In this document: positions 18,502 to 26,569 of the stretch, piece by piece
Position numbering within the stretch: the stretch's first letter is position 1
Layout of the letters: each line of letters starts with the position of its first letter
NCBI GenBank assembly: GCA_964526295.1
Contig: CAZGKW010000021.1
Span: 14,163-78,162 of the forward strand
Direction: 5' to 3'
From: CAZGKW01 sp964526295
Lineage (GTDB): Bacteria; Planctomycetota; Phycisphaerae; FEN-1346
Length of the DNA: 64,000 nucleotides
The notes under the pieces: model-generated
The model's input: only the letters and a program-made list of their open reading frames with translations
What the model was told of the DNA's origin: nothing
Databases searched by the model: none
Position numbers and translations under genes: made by a program

Positions 18502-19309
18502 TCAGGATACTCCTCACGAGTTCGGCGTTTTCAGCCACCATGTTCGGGTTGTCGCCCGGGTACATGCCCAGGAGGACGGCATCCGTCGCCTTGATTCGCC
18601 CGTAAACCTCGGGCAGCGCGACGCGAGGGGTTTTCCGGCCGGCCGAGAGAACCTTGTAGACGATCGTTGGCTTGGGAATCTGCCGGATCATGTCCAGGGC
18701 CCGGCGCCAGTCCTCGTCCTTGAAGAGGGGATCCTCATTGTCAGCGGCATGGATATTCCCGGCGCGTCCGGAGATGTTGTGGAAGCACTGAAGGACGAAG
18801 TCCGGGTCGGCGACCTCCAGGGCCTGGAACATGATGTCGGGATCGTGCGTCGCGAAGCCGACGGGCAGCCCCTGGGCCTTGACATAGTCGATGAGGGCGA
18901 CGAATTCCTTCGGGTCGCCTTTGCGGAAGAACTTGTCGGTCTGCCCGCCGTGGAAGAACAGGGCATTGGCCCCGTAGAACTTCGCCTGGTCGACGTTCTG
19001 CCGGGGGTCGCGGTGCTCCAGGGCGGTCTGGGCGATCCATTGAATCTGACCGCCCGCCTCGCGGTATTCGAAGAGCATGCGGCAGATGTGGTTGTCAATC
19101 CGTGCGACGAGTGTGTTGATGCCATTTCGCTCGCAGTCGGCCAGAGCCTGGTGGATGCGCGGTACGGTGAAGTACCGCCGCATCTCCATGTCCCGCTCTG
19201 CGTTCTGGTGGGAGATCGCGCTGAGCGGATTGCCGCCGATGATCAGCCGGCTGACGTTGAGGGATCCCAATTGCACGGTCGGTAGCGGCGGTGTGTCGGT
19301 CACGGTCAT
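18494..19309 (-). CDS. aldo/keto-reductase-like TIM-barrel protein
   Basis: 271 residues, no signal peptide, so cytoplasmic. The N-terminal strand LNVSRLIIGGNPL and later segments such as NTLVARIDNH, LPVGFATHDPD and KVLSAGRK fit an (alpha/beta)8 barrel related to aldo/keto reductases as found in planctomycetes. The standard reductase tetrad (Asp, Tyr, Lys, His) was not confidently located, so oxidoreductase activity is uncertain and an isomerase or aldolase-like role is possible. The ATG overlaps the stop of the glycyl-radical fusion gene (ATGA), which suggests coupled translation and a linked metabolic step. Confidence 0.6.
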   Translation of the reverse strand: MTVTDTPPLPTVQLGSLNVSRLIIGGNPLSAISHQNAERDMEMRRYFTVPRIHQALADCERNGINTLVARIDNHICRMLFEYREAGGQIQWIAQTALEHRDPRQNVDQAKFYGANALFFHGGQTDKFFRKGDPKEFVALIDYVKAQGLPVGFATHDPDIMFQALEVADPDFVLQCFHNISGRAGNIHAADNEDPLFKDEDWRRALDMIRQIPKPTIVYKVLSAGRKTPRVALPEVYGRIKATDAVLLGMYPGDNPNMVAENAELVRSILNG

Positions 19310-22300
19310 GCCTGCACTTCCTGTTCTTCCATGGTGACGATGCGGTCGTAGACCAGCTTGCGGAATGCGTCGGAGAGGCTGGCGAAGTATGCCGAGAATC
19401 CGGTGACCCGGACGACCAGGTCCGGGTGACGGTTAGGGTGCTCGCAGGCCTCCAGCATGCGCTGCCGGTCAAGCACGTTGGCGTTGATGAGCGTCCCGCC
19501 CAGCGCAAAATGCGTTCGGAGCAGCGCCTCGAACTGCGCGACACCGTCGGCCGCGGCGACCAGGCCCGGGTCCACGTCGAGTTGGAGCGGCGCCGGGTTA
19601 CCGTAGCCAGGTTGGACCTGAGCGACGGCGGTGGACAGGGCCGTCGGGACCAGCGATCCTCCGCGCGTCCGCTCGGGGTTGGGATTGGCGCCGAAGGAGA
19701 TGGGCTCGCCGGTGTGGCGACCATCGGGCGTCGCGCCGGTCCTGCGGCCCATCGAAAGCACGCTGGCCCAGGAGAACAGGCCCGGACACATGCGGTGCCC
19801 GTCGGGCGTGGGCCTGGCAACGACGAGCTCAGAGAACCGCCGGCTGATCCGCCGGGCCCAGGCGTCGCCGGGGGTGCCCCCACGGCCGAAGCCCGGCACG
19901 CTGAGCATCGATCGCCGGACTGCGCCCGTGCGCCACCAGTTCTGCTTGAGCCCGCAGTACAGTTCGTTCCAGGTCACGACAGCTTCGGCTTCGATCCGTT
20001 GCTCGATGGCGGCGAAGGAATCGGCCGCGGTGGCCAGGGCCGCGCCGTCCACGCCGATGTACGTGTATTCCAGGCTGCCGGCCGAGGCGTCGAGGCCCTT
20101 CTCGATCGGGCCGTGACACAGCAGCGACAGGGCCAATTCCGGGTAGAACCGGCGCTGGTGGGCCATGTGATAGTCGATCCCCTCGGCGACGACGTTCACG
20201 GCCCGCGACAGGTGCGCGTCGAAGATTCGCCACAGGCGTTCCAGCGACGGGGGATTCTCCGCGTCGGTCATCATCTCGTCGACGGAGACCTCGATCACCT
20301 TGGCGAAGTTGACCTTGATCACGTCGTTGAAGCAGTACTCGCGCCCGGGCAGGCAGAACCAGTGGCACCCGGCCTGGACGCGCTGGCGGGCGTCCTCGAT
20401 CGGCCAGCCGGCGCGAACAAGGCCGTCGACGACCCCCTCGACGCCCGAGAACCGCGGCGTGCCCATCTTGTCCACAAACAGCAGCTCCACCGCCCGCCGC
20501 ATCAGCCGCGGGTCCATCCGTTCGTGAACGGCCACGGCGAGGTTCGCGGGAATCCGCACACGATGGGCTGCCTCGAGAAACAGCAGCGAAAGCTCGTTCG
20601 ACGCGTCGCTGCCATCGGCCTCGATGCCGCCGAGTTGGATGTAGTGCGAATCCTTCACGAGGAAGCACGCGAGGTCGAAGATCGCTTCCTCCTCGTCGAG
20701 CCGCCCGGCCGCAAGGTCCCGCCGGTAGTGCGGCAGAAGCACCTGGTCCAACGATCCCATCGACCCGCCGCCGATGTAACAGCGCTTGGCCATCTGGTAC
20801 CATGCCAGCCACTGCAGGGCCTCGCGAAACGTCTCGGGCGGGGACTCCACGAGGCGGGCGTTCATCTCGGCCATGACCAGGAGGTTCTGGCGGACATCGC
20901 CGTCCGGTTCGTCGTCAGCCAGGGCGCGGGCGGCATGTACGTGGTTGGCGATCCACTCCTGGACGCCGCGGACAAAGGCCTCCAGCCCGTCGTAGAATGC
21001 TTGCGGGTCGTCGTCGGTGTGGATTGCGCGGTACTTCCCGATCTTTTCCAGGAGCCCGCCGAAGCCCAGTTCCAGACCGATCCGCACGTCCGGCAAGAAG
21101 TGCTGGACGTTGTCGATTCCGTCGATGATGCCGTACGTGCCGATCTCGCCGGCCAGGTGACGCCAGAACGCCTCGGGTTCCCATCCGGTGACGTAGCCGC
21201 TGAACGTGACGTAGTAACCGCCCAGCAGCGAGCTGGCCGGGTCCACGTACGTCGGGCAGGCAGCCAGGAACCGGCGGAAGTTGCGCCCGCAGTCGCGCGG
21301 GCCGAGCACGTAGCCCTTGGGATGGTCCGTCTCGGGAGTGAAGTGGAACTCGATGCCGTCCAGTGGGATCAGCCCCCAGTCATCCACGTCCTTCGGCCCC
21401 GCCTGGCGCTTGGACGCCGCGTGTTCCAGCTTCCGCCGGCGGATGGCATCAAGGCGGCGGTCGTAGGTCCACGCGGACGAACCCCCGCCGCCTGAAGAGC
21501 CAATCGCAGCGACGCGTTCGCGTGCGCTGTCCGCCGGCATCCCCGCGCAGCGGGCCTCGACGCCCGCGCGGCCCGCTGCCTCGGCCAGGCGCCGCAGCGT
21601 CTGCGGGGATACCTGCTCGACCCGGCCGACCGGGGGCAAGCCCAGGGCTTCGCGCTTGGTCTCGCCGAGGCGGTGGTGCGGCAGCAGCTCGATGCGGCGA
21701 AGGTTACGATTGGTCGCCGCCAACTCGGCGACGACCCCGATGGCCTCGACCGTGTCGTTGAGCCCCGGGATGATCGGCACGCGGACCTCGATCGGCACAT
21801 CGCAGTCGCCGAGCCGGCGGTAGTTCGCAAGGATCCGCTCGTTGCCGGTGCCCGTCGCCCTGCGGTGGGCGTCGTCGTCGCGGGTCTTGAGGTCGATCAG
21901 CAACAGGTCCACGTGCGGCAACAGCGACCGGACGGCCGTCCAGTCGCCGTCCAGCGATGTGTCCAGTGCCGTGTGGATGCCCGCAGCCCTGCACCCGACC
22001 AGGATTCTTCCAGCGAACTCGGCTTGGCAAAGCGGCTCGCCGCCGGAGAGCGTCACGCCGCCCCCCGATCGCTGGTAATACGGCTCGTCCTCGCGCACGG
22101 CCGCGACGACATCCGCGACGTCCATCTCCTGCCCCGCGACGCGAAGCGCTCCGGCAAGGCACGCCGCCACGCACGCCCCACAAGCCGTGCAGGCGCGGCG
22201 GTCGATCTCGTGGTGACCCTCGACGAAGTGATGGGCGCCGTTGGGGCATGCCTTCACGCACGCCCGGCAACCGGCACAGAACGCGGCTGTGTACAGCAGC

Positions 22301-22437
22301 TCCGGCCAGGCCGAGAGCCCCTCGGGGTTCTGGCACCAGAAGCACCGTAGCGAGCAGCCCTTCATGAAGACCGTGGTCCGGATGCCCGGACCGTCATGCA
22401 GGCTGAAGCGTTGGATGTCGAAGACCCGCCCGCTCAC
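19306..22437 (-). CDS. fusion of glycyl-radical-enzyme activase and glycyl radical enzyme (PFL-like)
   Basis: 1043 residues from a GTG at 22437 with GGAGGG upstream. Residues 1-305 are a radical SAM activase: the cluster motif C28-x3-C32-x2-C35, two ferredoxin-type motifs (C54/57/60/64 and C83/86/89/93) and TLSGGEP near 130. A short glycine-serine-rich linker (about 313-321) leads into a complete pyruvate-formate-lyase-type chain, with the thiyl loop GCHWFC (C691, C695) and the glycyl loop VRVTGFSAYF (radical glycine G1013). The two proteins are normally separate genes. The active-site loop lacks the glutamate of the GCxE motif of glycerol, choline and hydroxyproline enzymes and the CC pair of true pyruvate formate-lyase, so the reaction is unknown. 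Oxygen sensitivity implies anaerobic use. Confidence 0.85.
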   Translation of the reverse strand: MSGRVFDIQRFSLHDGPGIRTTVFMKGCSLRCFWCQNPEGLSAWPELLYTAAFCAGCRACVKACPNGAHHFVEGHHEIDRRACTACGACVAACLAGALRVAGQEMDVADVVAAVREDEPYYQRSGGGVTLSGGEPLCQAEFAGRILVGCRAAGIHTALDTSLDGDWTAVRSLLPHVDLLLIDLKTRDDDAHRRATGTGNERILANYRRLGDCDVPIEVRVPIIPGLNDTVEAIGVVAELAATNRNLRRIELLPHHRLGETKREALGLPPVGRVEQVSPQTLRRLAEAAGRAGVEARCAGMPADSARERVAAIGSSGGGGSSAWTYDRRLDAIRRRKLEHAASKRQAGPKDVDDWGLIPLDGIEFHFTPETDHPKGYVLGPRDCGRNFRRFLAACPTYVDPASSLLGGYYVTFSGYVTGWEPEAFWRHLAGEIGTYGIIDGIDNVQHFLPDVRIGLELGFGGLLEKIGKYRAIHTDDDPQAFYDGLEAFVRGVQEWIANHVHAARALADDEPDGDVRQNLLVMAEMNARLVESPPETFREALQWLAWYQMAKRCYIGGGSMGSLDQVLLPHYRRDLAAGRLDEEEAIFDLACFLVKDSHYIQLGGIEADGSDASNELSLLFLEAAHRVRIPANLAVAVHERMDPRLMRRAVELLFVDKMGTPRFSGVEGVVDGLVRAGWPIEDARQRVQAGCHWFCLPGREYCFNDVIKVNFAKVIEVSVDEMMTDAENPPSLERLWRIFDAHLSRAVNVVAEGIDYHMAHQRRFYPELALSLLCHGPIEKGLDASAGSLEYTYIGVDGAALATAADSFAAIEQRIEAEAVVTWNELYCGLKQNWWRTGAVRRSMLSVPGFGRGGTPGDAWARRISRRFSELVVARPTPDGHRMCPGLFSWASVLSMGRRTGATPDGRHTGEPISFGANPNPERTRGGSLVPTALSTAVAQVQPGYGNPAPLQLDVDPGLVAAADGVAQFEALLRTHFALGGTLINANVLDRQRMLEACEHPNRHPDLVVRVTGFSAYFASLSDAFRKLVYDRIVTMEEQEVQA

Positions 22438-22438
22438 C

Positions 22439-23608
22439 TTAATGCCCTCCCTTGGCGAAGTGCGGGTCGGTCACCTTCAAGTCGCCACCCTCGCGCACCG
22501 GGTCGCGCCCCTTCGCGCGGAGGCCCGCCAGCAGGCGGTCGTACGCCTCACGATCCACGGGGAGCGAGATCTCCCGGCCGGTGTGACCCGAGAGGATCAT
22601 CGCGCTGGCCAGTTCCAACTGCCCCAGAGCGGAGAGCCCCGAACACAGAAGCTCGTCTCCGGACAGAATGTGCCGGGCAAAGTTGGCCATGACGGCCTTG
22701 TGGTTCGGCCAGTCGCTGGAGTGCTCGACGGGGACGTCCGTCGCCGCGTAGCGGGCCCACATGTCCGTGGCGGATCGGGTGTGCTCGCTGACGGGCGGGT
22801 CGTATTGCTTGAGTGTCACCTTGCCGCCGGTGATCGTCAGGCGGGCCAGATCGCCGAATACCTCCATCCGCCCCTCGCCGCCGGGCTCGGTGGTCGAGCA
22901 GTAAACGTAGCCGATTCCGCCGCCGGGGAAGCTCAGCAGGGCGTGGGCGCAGTCCTCGACCTCGATGTCGTGCAAGTTCGTCGAGACGCGCGCCAGCACC
23001 GTCTCGGGCAGCCCGGCGATCTGGACAAAGCAGTCCAGCGCGTGCGGCGACTGGTTCAACAGCACGCCGCCACCCTCGCCGCGCCATGTCGCCCGCCAGC
23101 CGCCGGCATCATAGTAGGCCTGCGTGCGGTAGTCCGGCACGATCGCCGTCGCCCGGAGCACGCGCCCCAGCCGCCCGCTGCGGGCGATCTCGATCGCCTT
23201 GGCGAAGGGGCCGGCGAACCGCTGCTGGAACATCACGCCCAGCGCCATCTGGTGCTGCTCCGCCGCGGCCAGCATCGCGTCGGCCCCGCTGGGGCGGTCT
23301 GAAAGGGGCTTCTCGCTCAGCACGTGCAGGCCCGCCGCCAACGCGGCGACGGCAATCTCCGCGTGAAACGGGTGCGGCGCCGCGACAATCACCGCGTCGC
23401 AGAGATCGGACTCGATCAGCTCTTCCGGCGAGGCGAAATGGGCCGAGCCGAACTGTTCGCCGACCATTGCCGCCTGGCCGGCGTCCCGGTCGGCCACGGC
23501 GGCGAGGCGCATTTCCGGCACGTCCTCGCGGATCGTCCGGCAATGGCCCGCGCCCATGCCGCCAACGCCGATGACGCCCACGGCGAGTGGTTCGGTTCGT
23601 GCGGTCAT
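22439..23608 (-). CDS. Gfo/Idh/MocA-family NAD(P)-dependent oxidoreductase
   Basis: 389 residues from the ATG at 23608, which overlaps the cupin stop (ATGA). The N-terminal Rossmann motif is VGVIGVGGMGAGH, and the family signature EKPL (LSEKPLSD) supplies the conserved lysine. The C-terminal alpha/beta domain follows, with NQSPHALDCF containing the usual histidine. Such enzymes oxidise or epimerise sugars, inositols or uronates in the cytoplasm. It is followed after one base by the start of the glycyl-radical fusion, so the two proteins are probably made together and may act on the same sugar. Confidence 0.85.
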   Translation of the reverse strand: MTARTEPLAVGVIGVGGMGAGHCRTIREDVPEMRLAAVADRDAGQAAMVGEQFGSAHFASPEELIESDLCDAVIVAAPHPFHAEIAVAALAAGLHVLSEKPLSDRPSGADAMLAAAEQHQMALGVMFQQRFAGPFAKAIEIARSGRLGRVLRATAIVPDYRTQAYYDAGGWRATWRGEGGGVLLNQSPHALDCFVQIAGLPETVLARVSTNLHDIEVEDCAHALLSFPGGGIGYVYCSTTEPGGEGRMEVFGDLARLTITGGKVTLKQYDPPVSEHTRSATDMWARYAATDVPVEHSSDWPNHKAVMANFARHILSGDELLCSGLSALGQLELASAMILSGHTGREISLPVDREAYDRLLAGLRAKGRDPVREGGDLKVTDPHFAKGGH

Positions 23609-24045
23609 GAAGCAGATCCCTCGGACGCCAATACGACCGCGTCGTAGTCCCACCCGTTGTGCGCACACATCGCCCGTGCGTGGGCGTCCCACGTGGGCTC
23701 CTCGCGCTCGCGACCAGCCACGAAGCAGTCGACCGCCAGGTAGCGCATCGGCCCGCACTCGGCGCGGATGCTGTGCCAGGTTTCCGGGGGAATCAGCACG
23801 ACCTCTCCCGCTCGGACGGCGTGGCAGGCGTCATCGTCGCCGAGGGTCAGCGTGCCTCGTCCTTCCAGGATGTAGAAGACCTGCTCGGTATCCTCGTGCC
23901 GGTGGCGCGGCGGCGACTGGCCCGGTTCGAGCACGACCACGAAGGCCTCCGAGCACCTCGCCTCGGAGCGGTCGAACACGAGGTCGTTCACGTGCGTCGG
24001 GAAGCGATATCGCTTGAGCTTTTCTGTGGGGTATATGTATGTCAT
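23605..24045 (-). CDS. cupin-domain protein
   Basis: 146 residues forming a single cupin barrel: motif 1 is RHRHEDTEQVFYILEG (two metal-binding His and a Glu), followed by GEVVLIPPETWHSI as motif 2 with the third histidine. It is the first gene of the minus-strand operon and lies next to the divergent regulator. Small cupins in sugar loci often isomerise or bind uronates (KdgF acts on unsaturated uronates), which would fit lyase products, but this is inference. The start at 24045 follows AAGG; the stop overlaps the next start by four bases. Confidence 0.8.
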   Translation of the reverse strand: MTYIYPTEKLKRYRFPTHVNDLVFDRSEARCSEAFVVVLEPGQSPPRHRHEDTEQVFYILEGRGTLTLGDDDACHAVRAGEVVLIPPETWHSIRAECGPMRYLAVDCFVAGREREEPTWDAHARAMCAHNGWDYDAVVLASEGSAS

Positions 24046-24069
24046 GTCACGCCTTGCCCGTTCGAGTCG

Positions 24070-24090
24070 TGTAATTTACAGTAGTTACAT
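24070..24090. promoter_or_regulatory. candidate operator upstream of the minus-strand operon
   Basis: A short AT-rich patch in very GC-rich sequence, 25 bases before the cupin start. It holds the inverted repeat TGTAA-T-TTACA (24070-24080) followed by another TTACA at 24085-24089, so TTACA recurs every nine bases. No good -35/-10 pair is visible for the operon, which fits an activator-dependent promoter. The divergent AraC-type regulator is the obvious candidate to bind. Confidence 0.4.
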
Positions 24091-24105
24091 TTGCGACCAG
24101 CCTCT

Positions 24106-24282
24106 TCACCGGCCGGGGGGGGCCTCGCTTCGTCGCCGCCCGCGCGTCGCGCTCCATGCGCCGCCAGGGCGCCGCCCGGCCGCCGCATACACGCTGCCTT
24201 GGAGGCACTCGGCCGTCCGGTCGCCGCGGTCCACCCCGAGATGCTCCTCGCCACGCTCGTTCAGAAACCTCGTGATCCGCAT
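24106..24282 (-). pseudogene. remnant resembling the N-terminus of a fumarylacetoacetate-hydrolase-family protein
   Basis: A minus-strand frame starts at an ATG (24282) with AGGAGACC upstream and reads MRITRFLNERGEEHLGVD, RGDRTAECLQGSVYAA: a good match in style to the start of FAH-family sugar-acid enzymes. After about 34 codons it runs into low-complexity arginine-rich sequence and stops. It looks like the head of a gene whose body was deleted, lying in the divergent promoter region just before the operon. It could instead be a chance frame with a good ribosome-binding site. Confidence 0.35.
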
Positions 24283-24368
24283 GTCTGTGGTCTCCTGGCC
24301 GGCTTCACGGCGGTTGCCACACGGGGCCTGCCCCAACAAGATCGCCGTACATTAAACCCGCCCGGGCC

Positions 24369-24397
24369 TTCACTTTCGTGCCAAAGTGTGACACAAT
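24369..24397 (+). promoter_or_regulatory. promoter of the regulator gene overlapping palindromic operator
   Basis: TTCACT (24369-24374), 17 bases, then CACAAT (24392-24397) forms a plausible sigma-70 promoter 36 bases before the regulator start. The same stretch contains the inverted repeats CACTTT-6-AAAGTG (24371-24388) and TGTG-A-CACA (24387-24395). An operator placed over the promoter suggests autorepression by the LacI/AraC-type regulator. Inference from sequence only. Confidence 0.45.
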
Positions 24398-24432
24398 CGC
24401 GTCAGCCCAAGACCAGGGGAAGGACCTGTTGC

Positions 24433-25590
24433 ATGCCACAGACGCGGCGCATCGCGCTTGTGCTCTCAGCGACCGACATCTACTCGCACCGGATCAGCGC
24501 CGGGATCGGTCAGTACGCCGATGCCCACGAGCCCTGGGACTTTTACCTGCACGTGGGCCGCCCGCACAGCCTGGCCGCCGTCGCCGGGTGGCCCGCCGAC
24601 GGGATCATTACCAACATCGTCGAGCGCGGCTTCGACCAGGTGATCGCCCGGTCGGGCATCACCGCCATCGCCATCACGAACCGCCGGCCGGAGGGCCCCC
24701 TGCCCCGCGTCATCGTCGACGATGTGGCCGTGGCGAAGATGGCGGCCGAGCACCTTTGCGGGTGCGGCCTGCGGCACTTCGCTTACCTCGGTCACGCCGA
24801 CCTGAGGCACGGGGGCTCGGCGATCCGCGGAAAGGCCTTCGCCGCAGCGGTCGGGGACGCAGGCGGCGTCTGTCGCCTCGGTCGCGCCGCCGAGGTCGGC
24901 GGACGGCGGACCTGGGACGCGGCCCAGGACCGACTCGCCCGCTGGATCGCCGACCTGCCCAGGCCGCTCGGCCTCTTCGCCTATGCCGACTTCGAGGCGT
25001 GGCCGGCCGTCCAGGCCTGCCGGCGGATGGGTCTGCGCGTGCCCGAGGACGTCGCCGTCCTCGGCGCGACGGACGACCCGCTGGTCACGCGCCTGGCAAC
25101 GCCCCCGCTTTCGAGCATCGCCCTGCCGCTGGAGAAACTGGGGTACGAAGCCGCCGCCCTCCTCGACCGGCTGATGCGCGGCCGGAAGCCGCTGGCCGCG
25201 CCCGTCAGGGTCCTGCCCGAAACCGTCGTCGCCCGGCGGTCCACCGAGTTGATGGCCGTCGCGGATGAGGACGTCGTCCGGGCGCTTCGCTACATCGAGG
25301 CCAACGCCCGCCGCGCGGTCCCCGTGGACGAGGTCTGCGAGGCGGCGGCGGCCTCGCGCCGGACGCTCCAGCGCAAGATGCAGGCGATGCTCGGCCGGAC
25401 CCTCCGCGGCGAAATCCGCCGCGCACGCATCGACCGCGCCCAACGGCTCCTTCGCGAGACGGACCCGGCCGTGGCCCAGGTCGCGCGGCAATGCGGCTTC
25501 CGGCACGTCCCCCACTTCTGTCGCGTCTTCCGCAACGAGGTCGGCTGCACCCCGTCGGCCTACCGCGCGCGTTACCGGACCGGCGGCTGA
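24433..25590 (+). CDS. XylR-type transcriptional regulator (LacI-like sensor plus AraC-type HTH)
   Basis: 385 residues from the ATG at 24433, which follows GGAAGGA; the longer upstream frame is discarded. Residues 1 to about 275 are a periplasmic-binding-protein-like sensor as in LacI-family proteins (PADGIITNIVERG, ADFEAWPAVQACRRMG, LPLEKLGYEAAALLDRL). The C-terminal 100 residues are an AraC/XylS double helix-turn-helix (EVCEAAAASRRTLQRKM, VARQCGFRHVPHFCRVF). This arrangement is known from the xylose activator XylR. It is divergent from the thirteen-gene catabolic operon and probably activates it when the released sugar binds. Confidence 0.85.
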   Translation: MPQTRRIALVLSATDIYSHRISAGIGQYADAHEPWDFYLHVGRPHSLAAVAGWPADGIITNIVERGFDQVIARSGITAIAITNRRPEGPLPRVIVDDVAVAKMAAEHLCGCGLRHFAYLGHADLRHGGSAIRGKAFAAAVGDAGGVCRLGRAAEVGGRRTWDAAQDRLARWIADLPRPLGLFAYADFEAWPAVQACRRMGLRVPEDVAVLGATDDPLVTRLATPPLSSIALPLEKLGYEAAALLDRLMRGRKPLAAPVRVLPETVVARRSTELMAVADEDVVRALRYIEANARRAVPVDEVCEAAAASRRTLQRKMQAMLGRTLRGEIRRARIDRAQRLLRETDPAVAQVARQCGFRHVPHFCRVFRNEVGCTPSAYRARYRTGG

Positions 25591-25707
25591 CTTCCCTCCC
25601 CCCCGCTCGCCCAAGGAGTCTGGGCACCGGCCCCCGACCCGATACACGCAGCAGGACATGCCGGCGGGCACGCCCGGGACCGTCGCCCACTGTCCACGGG
25701 CAACGCG

Positions 25708-25836
25708 GTGCGGATCAGCGCCGACTCGGTCGAGGCGGCCGGCGTCCTCACCGCCAACAAAGGCCTCGTGGTGAAGTTGGACGACCGGTCGGAGTTCCAA
25801 CTGACCATCGTCCAGAGCAAGGAAGCGAGGGTATGA
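25708..25836 (+). CDS. small hypothetical protein, coupled to next gene
   Basis: At least 42 residues in a frame that reads like real protein (GVLTANKGLVVKLDDRSE, FQLTIVQSKEA). Its TGA overlaps the next ATG as ATGA, which supports it as coding. The frame stays open upstream to about 25609, so the true start may be earlier or the gene may be a 5'-truncated remnant. Not recognised. Confidence 0.4.
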   Translation: MRISADSVEAAGVLTANKGLVVKLDDRSEFQLTIVQSKEARV

Positions 25837-26147
25837 CCATGGCGAGCACGGGACGACGCGAACATCGGATCGAGCACCAGGACTGGTACGCCACGCAGTT
25901 GGGCCGCAGCGTGGTCGTCAAGGACCGGGCGCTCGTGGTCCTCCGGCCGCCGGCGGCGTGGGGCGAGGAGTGGGGCTGGAACTTCACCGAGGGCGGCATC
26001 GTCCTCGAACGGACCGCCGGCCGCGAGTTCGTAGCGAAGGAAGACGCCTGGGACAGGACTTGCCGCCGACAGCCCCTGACCGTCAACGCACGTCCCTGCC
26101 AGCCAGGGACTGCCGGTCCGACGGGCGGGCGTTGCGGGGTGGCCTGA
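25833..26147 (+). CDS. small hypothetical protein of the recombinase-like islet
   Basis: 104 residues starting with ATG at 25833, overlapping the stop of the preceding small frame. The first 70 residues look genuine (EHQDWYATQLGRSVVVKD, NFTEGGIVLERTAGREF) and the last 30 are proline- and cysteine-rich and less convincing, so the end may be degraded. No family recognised. It lies in a short cluster of same-direction small genes ahead of a helix-turn-helix gene. Confidence 0.4.
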   Translation: MTMASTGRREHRIEHQDWYATQLGRSVVVKDRALVVLRPPAAWGEEWGWNFTEGGIVLERTAGREFVAKEDAWDRTCRRQPLTVNARPCQPGTAGPTGGRCGVA

Positions 26148-26218
26148 CCCGCGCAGAAAAACCGGACAGCGCAAACAAACTGTGCCTTCCGCCCGCGACG
26201 GTCGCCATTCACATCCCG

Positions 26219-26569
26219 ATGACGTTCCGCCGCCGCAGCGGCCGCAAGGAGATCGTCCTTCCCGAGGGCGCCGCTCAGCCCCAGGCCGACGAGCCCGCCG
26301 CGCCGTCGCCGCTCCTTCTCGCCATCGCCCGCGCCCACCGCTGGCAGGAGATGCTCGATTCGGGCGAGGTGGCTTCCATCACCGACATCGCCAAGCGCCT
26401 CAAGGTTGACCCCGCGCACGTCAGCCGCACCCTCGTGCTCGCCGCGCTGGCACCCGACCTGGTCGAGGCCGTCCTGGCCGACGCAGATCCCGCCGACCTC
26501 TCGGTCGCGCGGCTCGTCCGCGACCTGCCGCCTCGCTGGGACCAGCAGCGCGAAGTGCTGGGCTTCTGA
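26219..26569 (+). CDS. helix-turn-helix protein related to the C-terminal region of serine-recombinase loci
   Basis: 116 residues. The opening MTFRRRSGRKEIVLPEG, then LAIARAHRWQEML, the helix-turn-helix ITDIAKRLKVDPAHVSRTL and the ending LARLVRDLPPRW-like segment match small proteins, or C-terminal domains, that travel with large serine recombinases. The frame is open upstream (TVAIHIP precedes the ATG and also looks conserved), so the start is uncertain. No recombinase gene remains nearby, so this is probably a leftover of a mobile element. Family assignment from memory of motif style. Confidence 0.5.
   Translation: MTFRRRSGRKEIVLPEGAAQPQADEPAAPSPLLLAIARAHRWQEMLDSGEVASITDIAKRLKVDPAHVSRTLVLAALAPDLVEAVLADADPADLSVARLVRDLPPRWDQQREVLGF

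Noticed and set aside
19291..21495. A 734-codon plus-strand frame opposite the glycyl-radical gene, and similar long frames at 48-1544, 1868-3409, 4294-6273 and 11176-13023
   Set aside because: They lie antisense to well-supported genes and have the Arg/Val/Gly-rich composition expected of GC-rich shadows; no domain motif is present.
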